64,000 nucleotides of DNA, taken from contig NC_026657.2 in the NCBI RefSeq assembly GCF_000004075.3, positions 10,974,001 through 11,038,000 of the forward strand, written 5' to 3'. A program made the position numbers and the translations under genes. Source of the stretch: Cucumis sativus. Lineage: Eukaryota; Streptophyta; Magnoliopsida; Cucurbitales; Cucurbitaceae. Below the pieces are notes generated by a model. The model had not been told where the DNA came from. It ran no database searches and was given only the letters and a program-made list of their open reading frames with translations. Within the stretch, counting starts at the first letter, position 1, and each line of letters starts with the position of its first letter. Of the stretch, positions 36,197-47,907 are shown in pieces.

Positions 36197-39100
36197 ATGT
36201 CGATTCTTACGATCGGCCGGAGGAGGATTTCGTCGACGAATGCTTGGGCCACCGGTCGCCGGTTACTCTCTCCCTTCACCTCTCAATCTCCTTCTCCTTC
36301 AATTTCTCAGTTTCCGTCGCAGCAGACGCCCGAATCCCTTCCACACCCATTTCCTCCGCTTGGATCCCCCAGTTCCGGTCGGGCATGGCTTCATTCACAT
36401 GCTAATCGTTTCGAGGTGAGTTCCACTCTGGTTGTCGTTTTCCTTTTGTTGTTGTTAGCGTTGGTTCATCTGAATTTTAAGACGTAAGCAAGTTCTATTT
36501 CAGTTTTTTTTTTCTTTTTTTCTTTTTCCGGATTTTGAGCTAGCAGCGCTTTCGATGATTCAATGTGTTTGTTCTGCACTAATCTATTCATAATTGTAGA
36601 GATCTTCTCCTTGTAACAATCGGGAGAAATTTAGAAATTAGGTGATTGTGAATGTAATCGTGGAATTGGTTCTTCATGCAGGCTAGGATAAAAGGCGTTT
36701 CGAAGATATGTCGCTTTTCTAGCCAGGCTTTAGACGGTCTTCCACTTTTTAGGTTGGTCGATATACCTTTGGCTCAAACTGGTGAAGGAATTGCAGAATG
36801 TGAGCTTCTTAAATGGTTTGTGCAAGAGGTAAAACCAACAATACTTCTTTCTTTCTTTCATTGTTGGTCCTTTTGTGAAAATGAATGAGGCTTGGTTGAT
36901 TTCTTCAATCACTTATGTACTGTTCCAAGCTCAAACTGCTGCAATGTGGCTGTCATGCGAGAGCTGTTTGTGTTGGATCTCTGTCTGGTTTACGGAGGAT
37001 GCAGGATCAGTTCAAGTGATTTCTATTCTGTCAGTTGATTGATTGGACAATTTCTTATTAAAATATAGATGGATGTTCATATTTAATCTTTTGGCAGGGG
37101 GATGAAGTTGAGGAGTTTCAACCACTTTGTGAAGTTCAGAGTGACAAAGCAACAATTGAAATAACTAGTCGCTACAAGGGAAAAGTTGGTCAACTTTTAT
37201 ATGTTCCGGGGGACATTGTTAAGGTGATATTTCATCACCCAATTGTTAAGAATATGAACTCATGGAAACTTTTGCAGTTTATGAATGGAGGGTAGAAAGA
37301 AATGTGAATGTCTATTTTCGGGGAAATTATTAAGTTGTCAATATATCAAATGAAAAGGTCACTAAACTTTTTGTTTCCTTTACACTGCAATGTTGTAGCT
37401 TGTAGGCTTCTTGCTCAAGTTTGATTGTTATATGTTATCGTTTTCAACCTTGATTACTGCTTAGGAAAAGCATTTTTCATTCATGCAGAAGCACACTAGT
37501 GGTAAATTATCGTAATATCACATTCTAGAGTTGGAAGAGAAAAGACACTAATGTTATGTCAAACGTTATCTCAGGTTGGAGAAACTCTTTTAAAAGTACA
37601 CGTCGAGGGTTTCGAGGATGAGATCCAGGTTTCAGGGTTAACTGAAGGGCATTTGGCAAAACCCGAAGTAAAAGAGTCCCAACAGGACAAAAGCAAAAAC
37701 TGTGGAGTTCTGTCCACACCTCCTGTTCGGGATCTTGCAAAAGAATATGGTATAGACATAAATGATGTCAGTGGAAGTGGTCCAGATGGAAGGGTATTAA
37801 AAGAAGACGTTCTTCAGTATGCTGTCAAAAAAGGAATTCTTGAAGACCATGTTTCTTCTGCTGCTAGTTTTAGGGTGCAATTTGATGAATCAGAGACTCA
37901 CACTCATGCACCAGATGGAGTTATGTGGACCTACGAGGATAAGAAAGTTCAATTGAGGTATTATTCGTAAGGAGCTATTAAGTAGCCAAGAGTGAGTACT
38001 TGTCTAAATGAACGTAGTCATATCTTTTCATCATTTAAACAACTCCTGTCCTCTTGGTTTTTCTTGGAATAACTGAAGTGCACCTTGAAGTTCTTTTCAA
38101 CTAGCAAAATAATTATTTCCTTTGCTATGTTCTAATTGTGTATTATTTGGTTGTGCAATTTATTCCATTTAGAGTTGTATGCAATTGATATGTGTTTTGT
38201 TTGCAGAGGATTCCAACGAGCAATGGTTAAATCCATGGCCATTGCAGCAAAGGTTCCCCATTTTCACTACGTAGAGGAGATCAATTGTGATGCACTTCTG
38301 GAGCTTAAAGCATCTTTCCAAGGAAATACTACCGAACCAAATGTCAAACACACGTCTCTTCCCTTATTGATAAAGTCCCTTTCTATGGCAATGAGCAAAT
38401 ACCCAATGCTAAATAGTTGCTTCAATGAAGATTCATTTGAGGTCACTCTCAAAGGTATGCAGTAAAGAGAGATGTTTGAATTGAATACATTGTAGAATAT
38501 AATCCCCCAGATTAGGTCGTGTTCTCTTACTGTTTGCTGCTATGCCTAAGATGAAATCTTTCCTTGTTCTTATTTGAATCACAGTTACATTTACTTTTGC
38601 TTGCTGTAGGCTCCCATAATATTGGAATCGCCATGGCTACTCCACATGGTTTGGTTGTGCCAAATATAAAGAATGTTCAGTCCCTTTCTGTTTTGGAGGT
38701 TTGTAAATCACCGCCCACACATTTTTGCTTAAACGTAACATGGTCATCTAAAAACTTTTTAGTTTCTTAATTGGGTTAGGAGATTGAATACTCATCTTAT
38801 GAAGCTTTCTTGTTTCTTAAAACAATTGCCATCATTTGCCAATGTTGCTAGCATGGCTTCCCTGTCACTAAAGACTTATATTTCAAATACATTTGCTTAG
38901 ATCACAAAGGAGCTATCACGCTTACAACTACTAGCAATGGAAAACAAGCTCAGTCCTGGGGACATATCCGGTGGCACAATAACCTTAAGCAATATCGGAG
39001 CCATTGGTGGAAAATACGGTTCTCCTTTGCTCAACTTGCCTGAAGTATCCATCATCGCAATTGGCCGAATAAAAAAAGTTCCACAGATTGCCGATGATGG

Positions 39101-39316
39101 GAGCGTGTATCCATCATCAATCATGACGGTGAGCAACACAAAAATGTAAAGTCCATCTTATATTTATTATTGACTGACCAACCTTCCCTTCTATTTGGTC
39201 AGGTGAACATTGGTGCAGACCATAGAGTTCTGGATGGAGCAACAGTGGCAAGGTTTTGTAACGAGTGGAAGCGATTCATTGAAAATCCAGAGCTTCTGAT
39301 ATTGCATATGAGATGA
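36197..39316 (+). CDS. BCE2: Branched-chain alpha-keto acid dehydrogenase E2 (lipoamide acyltransferase), mitochondrial
   Basis: Eight exons: 36197-36415, 36682-36828, 37098-37223, 37575-37957, 38207-38454, 38610-38698, 38901-39128 and 39203-39316. All phases agree, giving 517 residues. The N-terminus is Arg/Ser-rich ([16 protein letters not shown]) like a mitochondrial presequence. A lipoyl domain follows (about 84-160) with the lipoyl lysine at K139 in QSDKATIE. Next is the E1/E3-binding domain (about 211-247; [20 protein letters not shown]) and then the acyltransferase domain (about 280-517), with [12 protein letters not shown] and the active-site motif DHRVLDG (His487, Asp491). E2 forms the core of the complex that converts the keto acids of Leu, Ile and Val to acyl-CoAs. 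[18 protein letters not shown] at the lipoyl start is typical of BCKDH rather than PDH or OGDH. The start is the first ATG after a CTT-rich leader. Confidence 0.97.
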
Positions 39317-39353
39317 GAGAAAGTAAATGTATCTGTATCCCCCCATTTGATAT

Positions 39354-39359
39354 AATAAA
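39354..39359 (+). terminator. Poly(A) signal of the BCKDH E2 gene
   Basis: AATAAA lies 38 bases after the stop codon, inside ATAATAAAATG. This is a plausible near-upstream element for polyadenylation. Confidence 0.5.
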
Positions 39360-39699
39360 ATGAAAGGGGCCGCCACAAAAAGAAAAAAAGAACGAAATCT
39401 TACTTTCAAATTTCATACTGATCGTCGCTCTTTGGATAAGAAGAAAGAAAGAAAGAAGGCTCAATGGTTACGTGACGTAGTCAACTTTGAAAGCTAGATA
39501 ATGGATTTTGACAAACAGCTCTATGGATTTTGAAAAACAGCTTCTACAAATTTTACGAACTTTCAATTCAAAAGTAACTTATTCATTTAACTTTTAATAA
39601 AGTATTTTATTAATGAATTAACTTTTTAACAAAGTATTTCATTATTGATGAATCGAATGTAATAATGGTAAAATCGACTTAAGATTTGAGATGAAAAAT

Positions 39700-40012
39700 T
39701 GTAGGGCTTTACCCCGGAGGGAGCCCTTCCAGAAATTCTCGAAGGCCAGGGTCGAGCCCAGGCCTAAGAGGGGGTTTGGAAATAGTTTTCAACCAGCAAT
39801 AGACGCGCCTCGGTTAGTACCTCACTAGCTGCGTCATTGCCCCAAGCGCAAAGATACTTACCTCCATCATTTCTCTTTCCTTTTATGTGCCATCAATGCC
39901 TCTCTATTCTCAAGTTTAATCGATGTGGGATTCTTAATCTTCAAACTTCTATGGGCTTGCCGGCCCATCACCCAAAGTCTACATCTAACCACTCAAATGT
40001 AGGGGTGATACA
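39700..40012. mobile_element. Solo LTR (313 bp) with 5-bp target site duplication
   Basis: The element starts TGTAGGGCTTTACCCCG and ends AGGGGTGATACA, so its termini are TG...CA with TGTA/TACA as the short inverted repeat. It is flanked by the perfect direct repeat AAAAT at 39695-39699 and 40013-40017. It is GC-richer than its surroundings and has no coding frame. No second LTR, primer-binding site or internal region is seen, so it is best explained as a solo LTR left by recombination. The superfamily is not determined. Confidence 0.75.
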
Positions 40013-40015
40013 AAA

Positions 40016-40180
40016 ATAAATAAAAAACCAAAAACCAAAAGCCAAAACAATTTATATCGATTCAAATGGTTTGGTTTGGTTTTTATTATCAAATTGGACT
40101 TTTTGGTTTGTATTGGGAAAAAGCCGAAAAGCATTTGTTTGAAACAGATTTTGGTTGGGAAAACCAATGAAAACCAAATG
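40016..40180. mobile_element. Possible hairpin (MITE-like) element of AAACCAAA/TTTGGTTT repeats
   Basis: An AAAACCAAAAACCAAAA tract (about 40022-40040) is complementary to GGTTTGGTTTGGTTTTTATT (40067-40086). Further TTTTTGGTTTG and TTTTGGTTGGG words follow to about 40180. The composition is like small AT-rich MITEs, but the ends are not defined. It directly follows the solo LTR. Confidence 0.35.
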
Positions 40181-41628
40181 GAATCAATGACATAAATATA
40201 CTCTAAAAACTAAATTTTTCATTATGTGGGTATAGGTTAGTATTTCAATTATTATGGTGCACCTATGCCTTTTGTTTAGAAAGAAAATAGACTTGGTTTT
40301 AATCTTACTCAAATGATTTATTGTCCCTACATTTCTCTATTTTTATGCTCTCTTATTATGCAATATAACTTTTTTTATTTCAAATATTGAGCTGTTGATT
40401 AGTTTTTAATATTATCTTGAACGGGCATTATTGTTAGCTTTGACGTGAAATTCAAAAAGTACTACAAATTTTATCAACGTTCGTACTTTTAAAAAATAAG
40501 AATTTTATCTATTACATTATGTTTATGTTTAGATTAGGAATGAAAATTATAAAAAAAAATAAAGTTGACAAAATATTTTAACGATTTAAATCGTGTGTAG
40601 CGAGTTTTTGTTATGAAATATAAATATATTCTTTTATTCTTAAGAAAAACAAAAATATATATATATGAATTAATGTATAAATGTTTGAAAAGAAACAAAT
40701 TTCTATTTTCAATAGCCATCCATAAAAAGAGTGTAAAGATTATTGATGGTTGTAATTTGTGAAGCACATTCTTCTATCTCTCTATCTTTTTTCACGATCA
40801 TCATATTCTACACTCCTAAAATTTCAAATTAATAATTATGTTGATTTATATTCTAAACTTTCATTAAAAAATAAATTGTTTTATTGTAATTCTCCAACGT
40901 TAAGAGGAAGAAAAAAAAAATACAGTGAAACACAAACAGATGAAAATCAGTCGTATCATTCAAAATCTTCTATTATTTATCTTAATCAATACATTTAAAG
41001 AAGTATTAAATATGTTATGTTAGTAATTTTGAAACCAAACATCGACTCTTCTTCCTTTTCTCTCGGTATAAAACTTAACTTAATTAATAGTACAAGTTGT
41101 TTCTACTAAAACTACGAGTCAATTTTTGTGATGTTGAATCTATACTTTATAGTTGATTACACATGTTTAATCTTAGTAGTTGAAATTTTAATAAATTTTA
41201 TATTTAGTCTTTACTGGTAGTTTATTATAAATTTGTTTATTATTATTATTTTGGTTTTATTATTAGCACTTTCACGATCAATTTTAATAAATTAATTAAC
41301 TTAAAAAACTAAATTTAAGATTTATCACAAAGAAAAGTACGATACAACATTTAAAAATATAAAACTAAAATTGAAACTATTTCAAAATATATATTTTTAA
41401 AGATAAAAAAGAATATATTATAAATTTTAATCCATTTTTAAAAACAAAAATAAATAAGAATATATAATTATTATTAAAAAAACACATAAATAAAAATAAT
41501 GAAATGAGTTTTGGAGCAAAAAGAAAACTAAAAAGATCACATTTCACCGTCTTCTTCTGCTTCCAATTTTGACCCTCCCGGCTGCGTTTGCGAGATCGCC
41601 CAACTTTTTTGGATTCCGACTCCGGAAT

Positions 41629-44158
41629 ATGGCAACGGCATACGCAAATCTTCTGAATGTCGGAACCAAAATCATCGCCGTCGGCCGGAACTACGCTGCC
41701 CATGCCAAAGAACTTGGCAACGCCGTCCCCAAGGTTTCTTAATCAATTTTCCTTTTTATTCTGGACCATGATCGTTTGTTTTTCAGGGAGGGTTTTATCA
41801 ATTACTTGATTCTCTTTTCTTTATGATTGCGATTGATCAACTGGATGAGTCTTTTTTTTTAAAAAAAATATTTTAGGAGCCTGTTTTGTTTATGAAACCC
41901 ACGTCGTCTTACTTGCAAAATGGAGGGACGATCGAGATTCCTCACCCTCTTAAGTCTTTGGATCATGAGGTTGAGCTCGCCGTCGTAATCTCTCAGAGAG
42001 CTCGTGATGTTTCTGAAGCCTCCGCCATGGATTATGTTGGGGGTAGGGCTACTATGTTTCCCCATCTTTAGTTAATTTTTTTTAAAGTCGATTCTATGAT
42101 TTTTGAATCGTACTTGAAATCCTTTTGATCTATCCGTCAAATATATTTCTTATTGCGGTTGATTTAAATTTCCCTTCTCTGAACACCGAAGTGTAGCATT
42201 CTTGTGAAATGCAAGGAGAAACTGTTTCATTCACCATTTTGTATTTCATAATCTCGAGCAATGCATGACATATTTGGACACTTCAGGTTATGCTCTTGCT
42301 CTGGACATGACTGCCCGAGAAATCCAAGCTTCTGCAAAGGTGATGGTGTTTTCTTTTCTCTTTCTTGATGGATGTTAGATAAAAAGTCTGATAGAAGCAG
42401 TAGGATATTATGCTGAGTGAATATATATGAGCTGTTTCTTAACATTGTTGATCGAGCCCGGTCTTCTTACTTTCAATATGTTTGAGAATGTACTGAAATA
42501 GACACAAGGCCTCTTCATATCCTTGTTGATTAGGGTTCGTCCACTTATAGGAAATCTGTTAAAAATGAATTGTTACTTCCAAATAGTTCAGAAGGATACT
42601 TGGGCACATGAAAAGATGGAAAATGGTGACATTTCAGTTCCTATTGTTCACTTCAATATGGTAAAGGCAGGATAGCTTTGTTGAATATGAAAGATTCAAT
42701 TTTGGGAAGTTCCTACAATGCCAGATTCTTGAACCTTGTTTTAGTTTCATCTTAATTTTTACATCTCTTCTTTTATTTTTAAATCTTAATGCTGTTTTCA
42801 TTTACCAGTCTGCAGGTCTTCCATGGACAGTAGCTAAAGGGCAGGACACCTTTACACCCATCAGTTCTGTTGTAAGAATTTAGTTACCTGCCTTGTTTTC
42901 TTTTACTTGTGATATACAGTCGCAAGAACCATATCATCAAATGGACCTAATAGAAGTAATTAGAGTGTTTGCATATAATTATCTCATTGATATTGTATAG
43001 AATATGGATTATACTGGCACATTTATTTGAGCATCTCTGATGTCAAACTTACCTTTTTATTTTTTTCCCTCTGTAAATGATGCAGCTGTCCAAGGCATCA
43101 ATCCCTGATCCGGATGATTTAGAATTGTGGTTAAAGGTTCTGATAATTTTATAACGGACTGCTTTCTTTTCTGCATTAATGTTATTGTCTCATTTTAAGA
43201 TCAACTGGTTTTGTTTAACTTAACTCAGGTAGATGATGAGTATCGACAGAAGGGCTCAACCAAGGATATGATCTTTAAAATCCCATACCTCATTAGCCAC
43301 ATAAGTTCCCTCATAACCCTTCTTGAAGGAGACGTGATATTAACAGGTATCCACAAGTAAAGAATTTAAAATTGGAAGGCTCACTTTTGACCTCTTTACT
43401 AAAGAGTTTTTACAATGATTTCTATGTTAATAAATAAGTTCTGATAATTGCATTATTCCTTGGCCATTGCTTGGTAATCAAATTTATTCCACTGACTTTA
43501 ACTTCTGTTTTTAGTTCTTTATCTTTACATTCTAAATAATGATTGGTCATTCATGTTTCCCATTGATTGTGTCTGTTCTAAAGTATCATTTCATGCACCA
43601 ACATTTCAAGATAGTTTTAGTTAATAAAGATTCTCAACCATTTTGATGCCTCAATAAAGTAGCATTTTGATGGGAACGGTTTTGGAGGGATACTAAGAGT
43701 ATATTTGTAATTAGTTAAATAGTTTGCTAGGGAAGTTGGTTATAAATAGAGGGAGAGGGGAGTGGAGAGGATAAGCAATATTTGAAATATGAAGTAGGGC
43801 TTGAGAGTATCTCAAGAGTTGGAGGGTTCAAGTTCCTCGAACACTTGGTTTATCTTGTATTTTCATTATGATTTATCTTTCAATGGAAGTTGGAGCATGA
43901 CATTTATTTGATGGATCCATTAAGTGCTCACTAACCTCCAATTGTTTTGTTTTTTTCCCGTCATTGGCTTCATGAATCCATTATCAGACAATGATTCAAG
44001 TCTAGAAACTAAGTTTGTTATTACTAAGTCGTGTTCTTTTTCACTGTGCAGGAACTCCCTCAGGCGTTGGCCCAGTGAAGGCAGGTCAGAAGGTGACAGC
44101 AGGGATAACAAATATCATAGATGTTCACTTCAATGTCGAAAACCGGAAGAAACCATAA
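41629..44158 (+). CDS. FAHD1: FAHD1-type acylpyruvase (fumarylacetoacetate hydrolase domain protein), probably mitochondrial
   Basis: Seven exons: 41629-41733, 41877-42042, 42287-42339, 42809-42871, 43086-43136, 43229-43346 and 44052-44158. The phases close to give 220 residues, close to animal FAHD1 in length. Conserved parts are RNYAAHAKELGN (about 21-32), the metal-binding region with EVELAVVIS, the later Asp in GYALALDMTARE, and SAGLPWTVAKGQDTFTPIS, DVILTGTPSGVGPVKAGQ and the C-terminal NVENRKKP. The acid residues coordinate Mg2+ or Mn2+. FAHD1 proteins cleave acylpyruvates and decarboxylate oxaloacetate (family knowledge). The mitochondrial location is inferred; the N-terminus is short and no clear presequence is seen. 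The last intron (705 bases) contains an LTR-like insertion. The 3' end is convergent with the epoxide hydrolase gene, with 254 bases between stop codons. Confidence 0.96.
43668..43905 (+). mobile_element. LTR-like insertion in the last intron of FAHD1
   Basis: It starts about TGATGGGAACGG and contains GTAATTAGTTAA (43707), a TATA-like GTTATAAATAG (43739-43749), a GA-rich stretch, GCTTGAG...TCTCAAGAG and CAAGTTCCTCGAA (43829-43841), ending near 43905. The same ordered motifs recur in the IBR3-like gene intron near 60670-60925. A promoter-like TATA with downstream repeats suggests an LTR fragment. The right end and the target duplication are not resolved. Confidence 0.5.
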
Positions 44159-44205
44159 ACATCTTCTCAAGTTTCAAGATTTCTACAACTCTTATAATCA
44201 TTTCC

Positions 44206-44211
44206 AATAAA
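44206..44211 (+). terminator. Poly(A) signal of FAHD1
   Basis: AATAAA lies 48 bases after the stop codon, within the 254-base gap to the convergent epoxide hydrolase stop. Confidence 0.5.
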
Positions 44212-44412
44212 TACCAGACTCCACTAACATTTAATAAGATTGTAGGCTTAGAGTTGTTCATTTACACCATTAATTTGAAGTACTTTCTTTGGCTAGTCAT
44301 TTAAATACCATAGGCATTGGAACTAAGAAATACAATAGTAGAGATAGTGTCTGGGTTCAGGCAAACCTTATCAAGCAAATACAAAAGGAAAACCAGAGCA
44401 GTCCTAAGAGAA

Positions 44413-47400
44413 CTAGTAGTTCTTAATGAATTCATAGATATGGTTGCTGATCTCATGGGGCTTCTCCTCTTGAAGGAAGTGACCTACGCCTTCCATTACA
44501 ACAACCTCTTCAAGAAAAGGAACGTCTTTCTTCATCTCCCCACTCTGTATATATTGTTTAGCTCCAAAAGAGTGGTAGGTAAGATCTTGGTCACCCACAA
44601 TGAACTTTGTTGGAACTTTCACCTGAGCCCCTGTAAATGAAGCATTGAGTTCCCAGTTCCTGCAACAGCAGCCATGTCATTATTTATTGAAATGGTTTCT
44701 TCTTCAACTTGGGTTAATGAGTCTAGAAAGGGGGTATTGAATGGTTGAAAGTATGCGATGAACAATGTTATATACAAGAAAATGTACCTGTCGAGATTTC
44801 TGTAGTAATTGATTGGGCCAGTGAAGCCATTTTTGTCAAATTTGGAGACATAATAGTCCATGTCTTGCTTCGCTAACCATGGAGGCAAAGAAATGGGAGT
44901 ATCCAGTGGATGGTCTTTGCCTTTGCCTCTGCCTTTAGGCATCATTAGTGGCTTTGGAGTGCGATAACTTAGTATTTCTGTCATAATCCTTTCAGTGCCA
45001 ATCTCAGCAAACTCTGCCTCTATTTCTCCAGGTTCCTACATTAAATTTCCTTTGCTTTCTCATCATATCTCATGAGATAATATCATAGAATTTTGCTCCT
45101 ACAAACTATGTAACTTATCTTTTTATTTAATGCATTACTTAAAAGTTTGGGAATAAACGTTTTTGTATTTACGTAATAAGTAATTATACAAATGATGAGA
45201 CATCCATTGACTTCATAAGTTAACTATAAATACATATTTAGTAGCTTTAACATATTAATTATATACTTCAAAATTTAACTTACCACGTCTGAAAAAAAAA
45301 AAGGAGAGAAAAGAGTAACTTTATTTCGTTGGATTTTTGTGATCCAAAGTTTATGCCAATGGATGTGGGAGAGAGAAATGTCCAATTTAGAGGGAATGAA
45401 ATAATTATAATGTGACATGCATATATAATAATTGTTTCTTCTTTTTGATTTTAGTGTGAGTAAAAGTAGCTTTTCTTATGATTGAGATATAGATAATACT
45501 ACTTGATTTCTTTTGATAAAGTTTATTTAAACCAACGGGAGGTAGGCAACTTGATAATTGAGATTATCTAATTTAAATTCTAGAAATGGGTAGGGTAGGG
45601 TTAGTTTTTATTTTAGGTTGGATTGAATTGAATTTTTTATGTTTTTTATTGGATTGGATTCAAGTTACACTTTGTTTAATCTTGGATTCATCAATCAACC
45701 CAATCCAACCTAAATTTTAATATTATTAAAATATATGTTACAATTTATAAATAATATAATTTACGAAGTTTTTTTAAATTTTGTAATAGATACGTTGAAA
45801 TTTGATATTTAACAGTTGAGTTTTATAAAATTTTGGTTATTAAAATGTGGCGGAAACAAATTTAAAGTGTTTTAAGTTAATAAATAATATAGTTTTAAAA
45901 AATAAACCAGTAACAAAATCTCCCAACTCAATCCAATCTATTTACACTGCAATGAATTAATCTCTCAAATACTTCAAAGCTATATTAGGAGTTTACTAGC
46001 TGTGAATTATGTGAACTAATGTGGTTAAACGGATACTATGTACATTGTGTGCGATTTGATTTTTTTTTTCTTTTTGATGTAGTTGAATAAAATAAATATT
46101 ACCCTTGTTAAAGAAAGGAATAGATACAGAATTTTATATTTTTCTACGTCATATGTGTATATAGAATTTTTGAGGATGAGATGTTAGAAGTAAACCATTT
46201 GATGAAGCGTATGTGTTTTAATAGTTGAGTTGTCCTTACCTTTACAACAAATATATATTAATGATATCGAGCACTTCCAAATTACATTCTACATTTTACC
46301 TTGTAAACTTAATCTCTTTTATGACACTACTTTTTTTATATATAAAAGTTAATAACAAATCACACAAATTATTTATATAAAAAAAAAGTAGTTTAGTACG
46401 TTAAATTCTCCTATCATAATTTGACATGTAGTAAATCTATGTGTAATTTAAATTTTGCTAACACAATTTTCATATTTTAATTATTTGTTGGTGTGTGCGA
46501 TGACAATGAGATGTATAAAAGCAAACAGTGCATCTACCAAACGTACCTTCTCAAACTTAGGCATGTTTAGTGATAACATCACAAACAAAAGATAATAACA
46601 TTTTATTTGATTTTGTATAGTTCATTATACACTAGATTTACCTCGACGTGTTTCCTTCAATTGTTTAACTTTTAGAAAATATCATCAAACTTCATACTAA
46701 TTGTCAAATAAATTATTCAAGTTTTCAGTATTGTTTTAAAACTTTTTAAAAAATGGATATAGTTAAAAATTCACCAATACTTTTAACCTTTGAAAGAACA
46801 CATAAAATTATTATTGTTTTTTTTGTTTAAAGATTATTTGAAATTATCTTTGGAAAATAACGATTCTCAAAATTAGTATTTTTCAAACTTCTGAATTTAT
46901 ATATATTTATAAGGATTAGAAAAAACAAACTATGTATTTTAAAAACGAAAAATAAGTATTATAAATTAGTGTCTTTAATTGAAATATTTTTCTGTGGATT
47001 AGAAAAATAAGTATAATAATTTTTTTATCTTTGAAGGGTTTTTTTTTTCAATAAATAATTTATATTTTAGAAAAGATCCAAAAATAGATGTGCATCTGAG
47101 AATAACCCCCAAAAGGGAATAAAAGTAATCATAGGCATAGGGTTGCAGCCAATTAAACTATTCTTTTGTTTAAGGTTAGAAGAAGTCCAAATTATTTCAT
47201 GCATTTCTTCATGAAAAACATGCACCAAAACTAACAAAAATCACTTAACATTTAAAGAGTAAAAACCAAAAGCAACTTTTTAACAATATTGTGTTCTGAA
47301 AAGTAGTGATTATTAGCTCTATTTTCCAGAATCGCTTCAAACAAAAACACCACTTTCTCACTTTCACCATTTATATATATCAGTTAAGAAAATTAGGAGA

Positions 47401-47907
47401 ATGAGATGAAAGAATTAAGACAAATACCTGAAATCTGCAAATGTAGTAATCATCGCCATACAGAGCTTTAAGCGATTCAATCGGTTTCCTCTTAGGGCTT
47501 CGTCGATTGAAAGTCACGCTCGTATTCACCAACGCTTTAACTCGATCCGGCCGATACATGCAAAGATTCCAAGCAATCACCGCTCCCCAATCATGCCCCA
47601 CAACGAATACCTTCTCTTCTACTCCAACAAGGGCGTCGATTAGAGCAATTAAGTCCCCTACTATGTGGAAACAAGTGTAGTCGTTAACTGAGGGTGGGGA
47701 GTCGGAGTCTCCGTAGCCGCGGAGGTCAGGGGCGACGGCGCGGTAGCCGCGGGAGGAGAGATCGAGGATCTGGTGACGCCATGAGTACCAGAGCTCGGGG
47801 AAGCCATGGATAAAGAGGATTAGTGGACCTGACTCGCCTTTCTCGGCTATGTGGAGGTTGATTCCATTGAGGTTGAGAGTTGTGTGGCGAATTGAGGAGA
47901 GTTCCAT
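44413..47907 (-). CDS. Soluble epoxide hydrolase (alpha/beta hydrolase fold)
   Basis: Three exons: 47428-47907, 44788-45035 and 44413-44659. The phases agree, giving 324 residues, the usual size of plant soluble epoxide hydrolases. HGFPE (34-38) supplies the oxyanion hole. The nucleophile is Asp106 in VGHDWGAV, the acid is Asp268 in VGDQD, and the base is His303 in GVGHFLQ. Lid tyrosines are in YGDDYYICRFQEPG (Tyr154/155) and INYYRN (Tyr237/238). The enzyme opens epoxides, such as those of fatty acids in cutin and defence metabolism, to diols (family knowledge). There is no signal peptide, and the C-terminus (FIKNY) is not a peroxisomal signal, so it is likely cytosolic. The first intron is 2392 bases long and holds a MITE-like element. 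Substrate preference cannot be read from the sequence. Confidence 0.96.
45584..45943. mobile_element. MITE-like element in epoxide hydrolase intron 1
   Basis: The left end AAATGGGTAGGGTAGGGTTAG resembles the reverse complement of the right end (14 of 21 bases by eye). Inside, TTTAGGTTGGATTG (45612-45625) is repeated as a perfect inverted copy at 45701-45714. The rest is AT-rich and non-coding. The length of about 360 bp and the GGGTTGG-type ends suit a non-autonomous DNA transposon. The target duplication is not clear. Confidence 0.5.

Larger units (their letters stand above)
39317..41628. other. Intergenic region between BCKDH E2 and FAHD1, holding two small elements
   Basis: It contains the BCKDH E2 3' UTR, the solo LTR at 39700-40012, a GGTTT/AAACC hairpin element directly after it (40016-40180), and AT-rich sequence to about 41500. 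From 41510 the sequence becomes CT-rich and GC-richer, which is the FAHD1 leader. No TATA box is obvious and no other gene is supported. Confidence 0.6.

Noticed and set aside
39700-40012. Cassandra-type TRIM (LTR carrying a 5S rRNA)
   Set aside because: No 5S rRNA internal promoter or body sequence was recognised in the element; a plain solo LTR fits better.
41377-41703. 108-codon minus-strand frame over the FAHD1 start
   Set aside because: Antisense shadow of FAHD1 exon 1 extended into AT-rich leader DNA.
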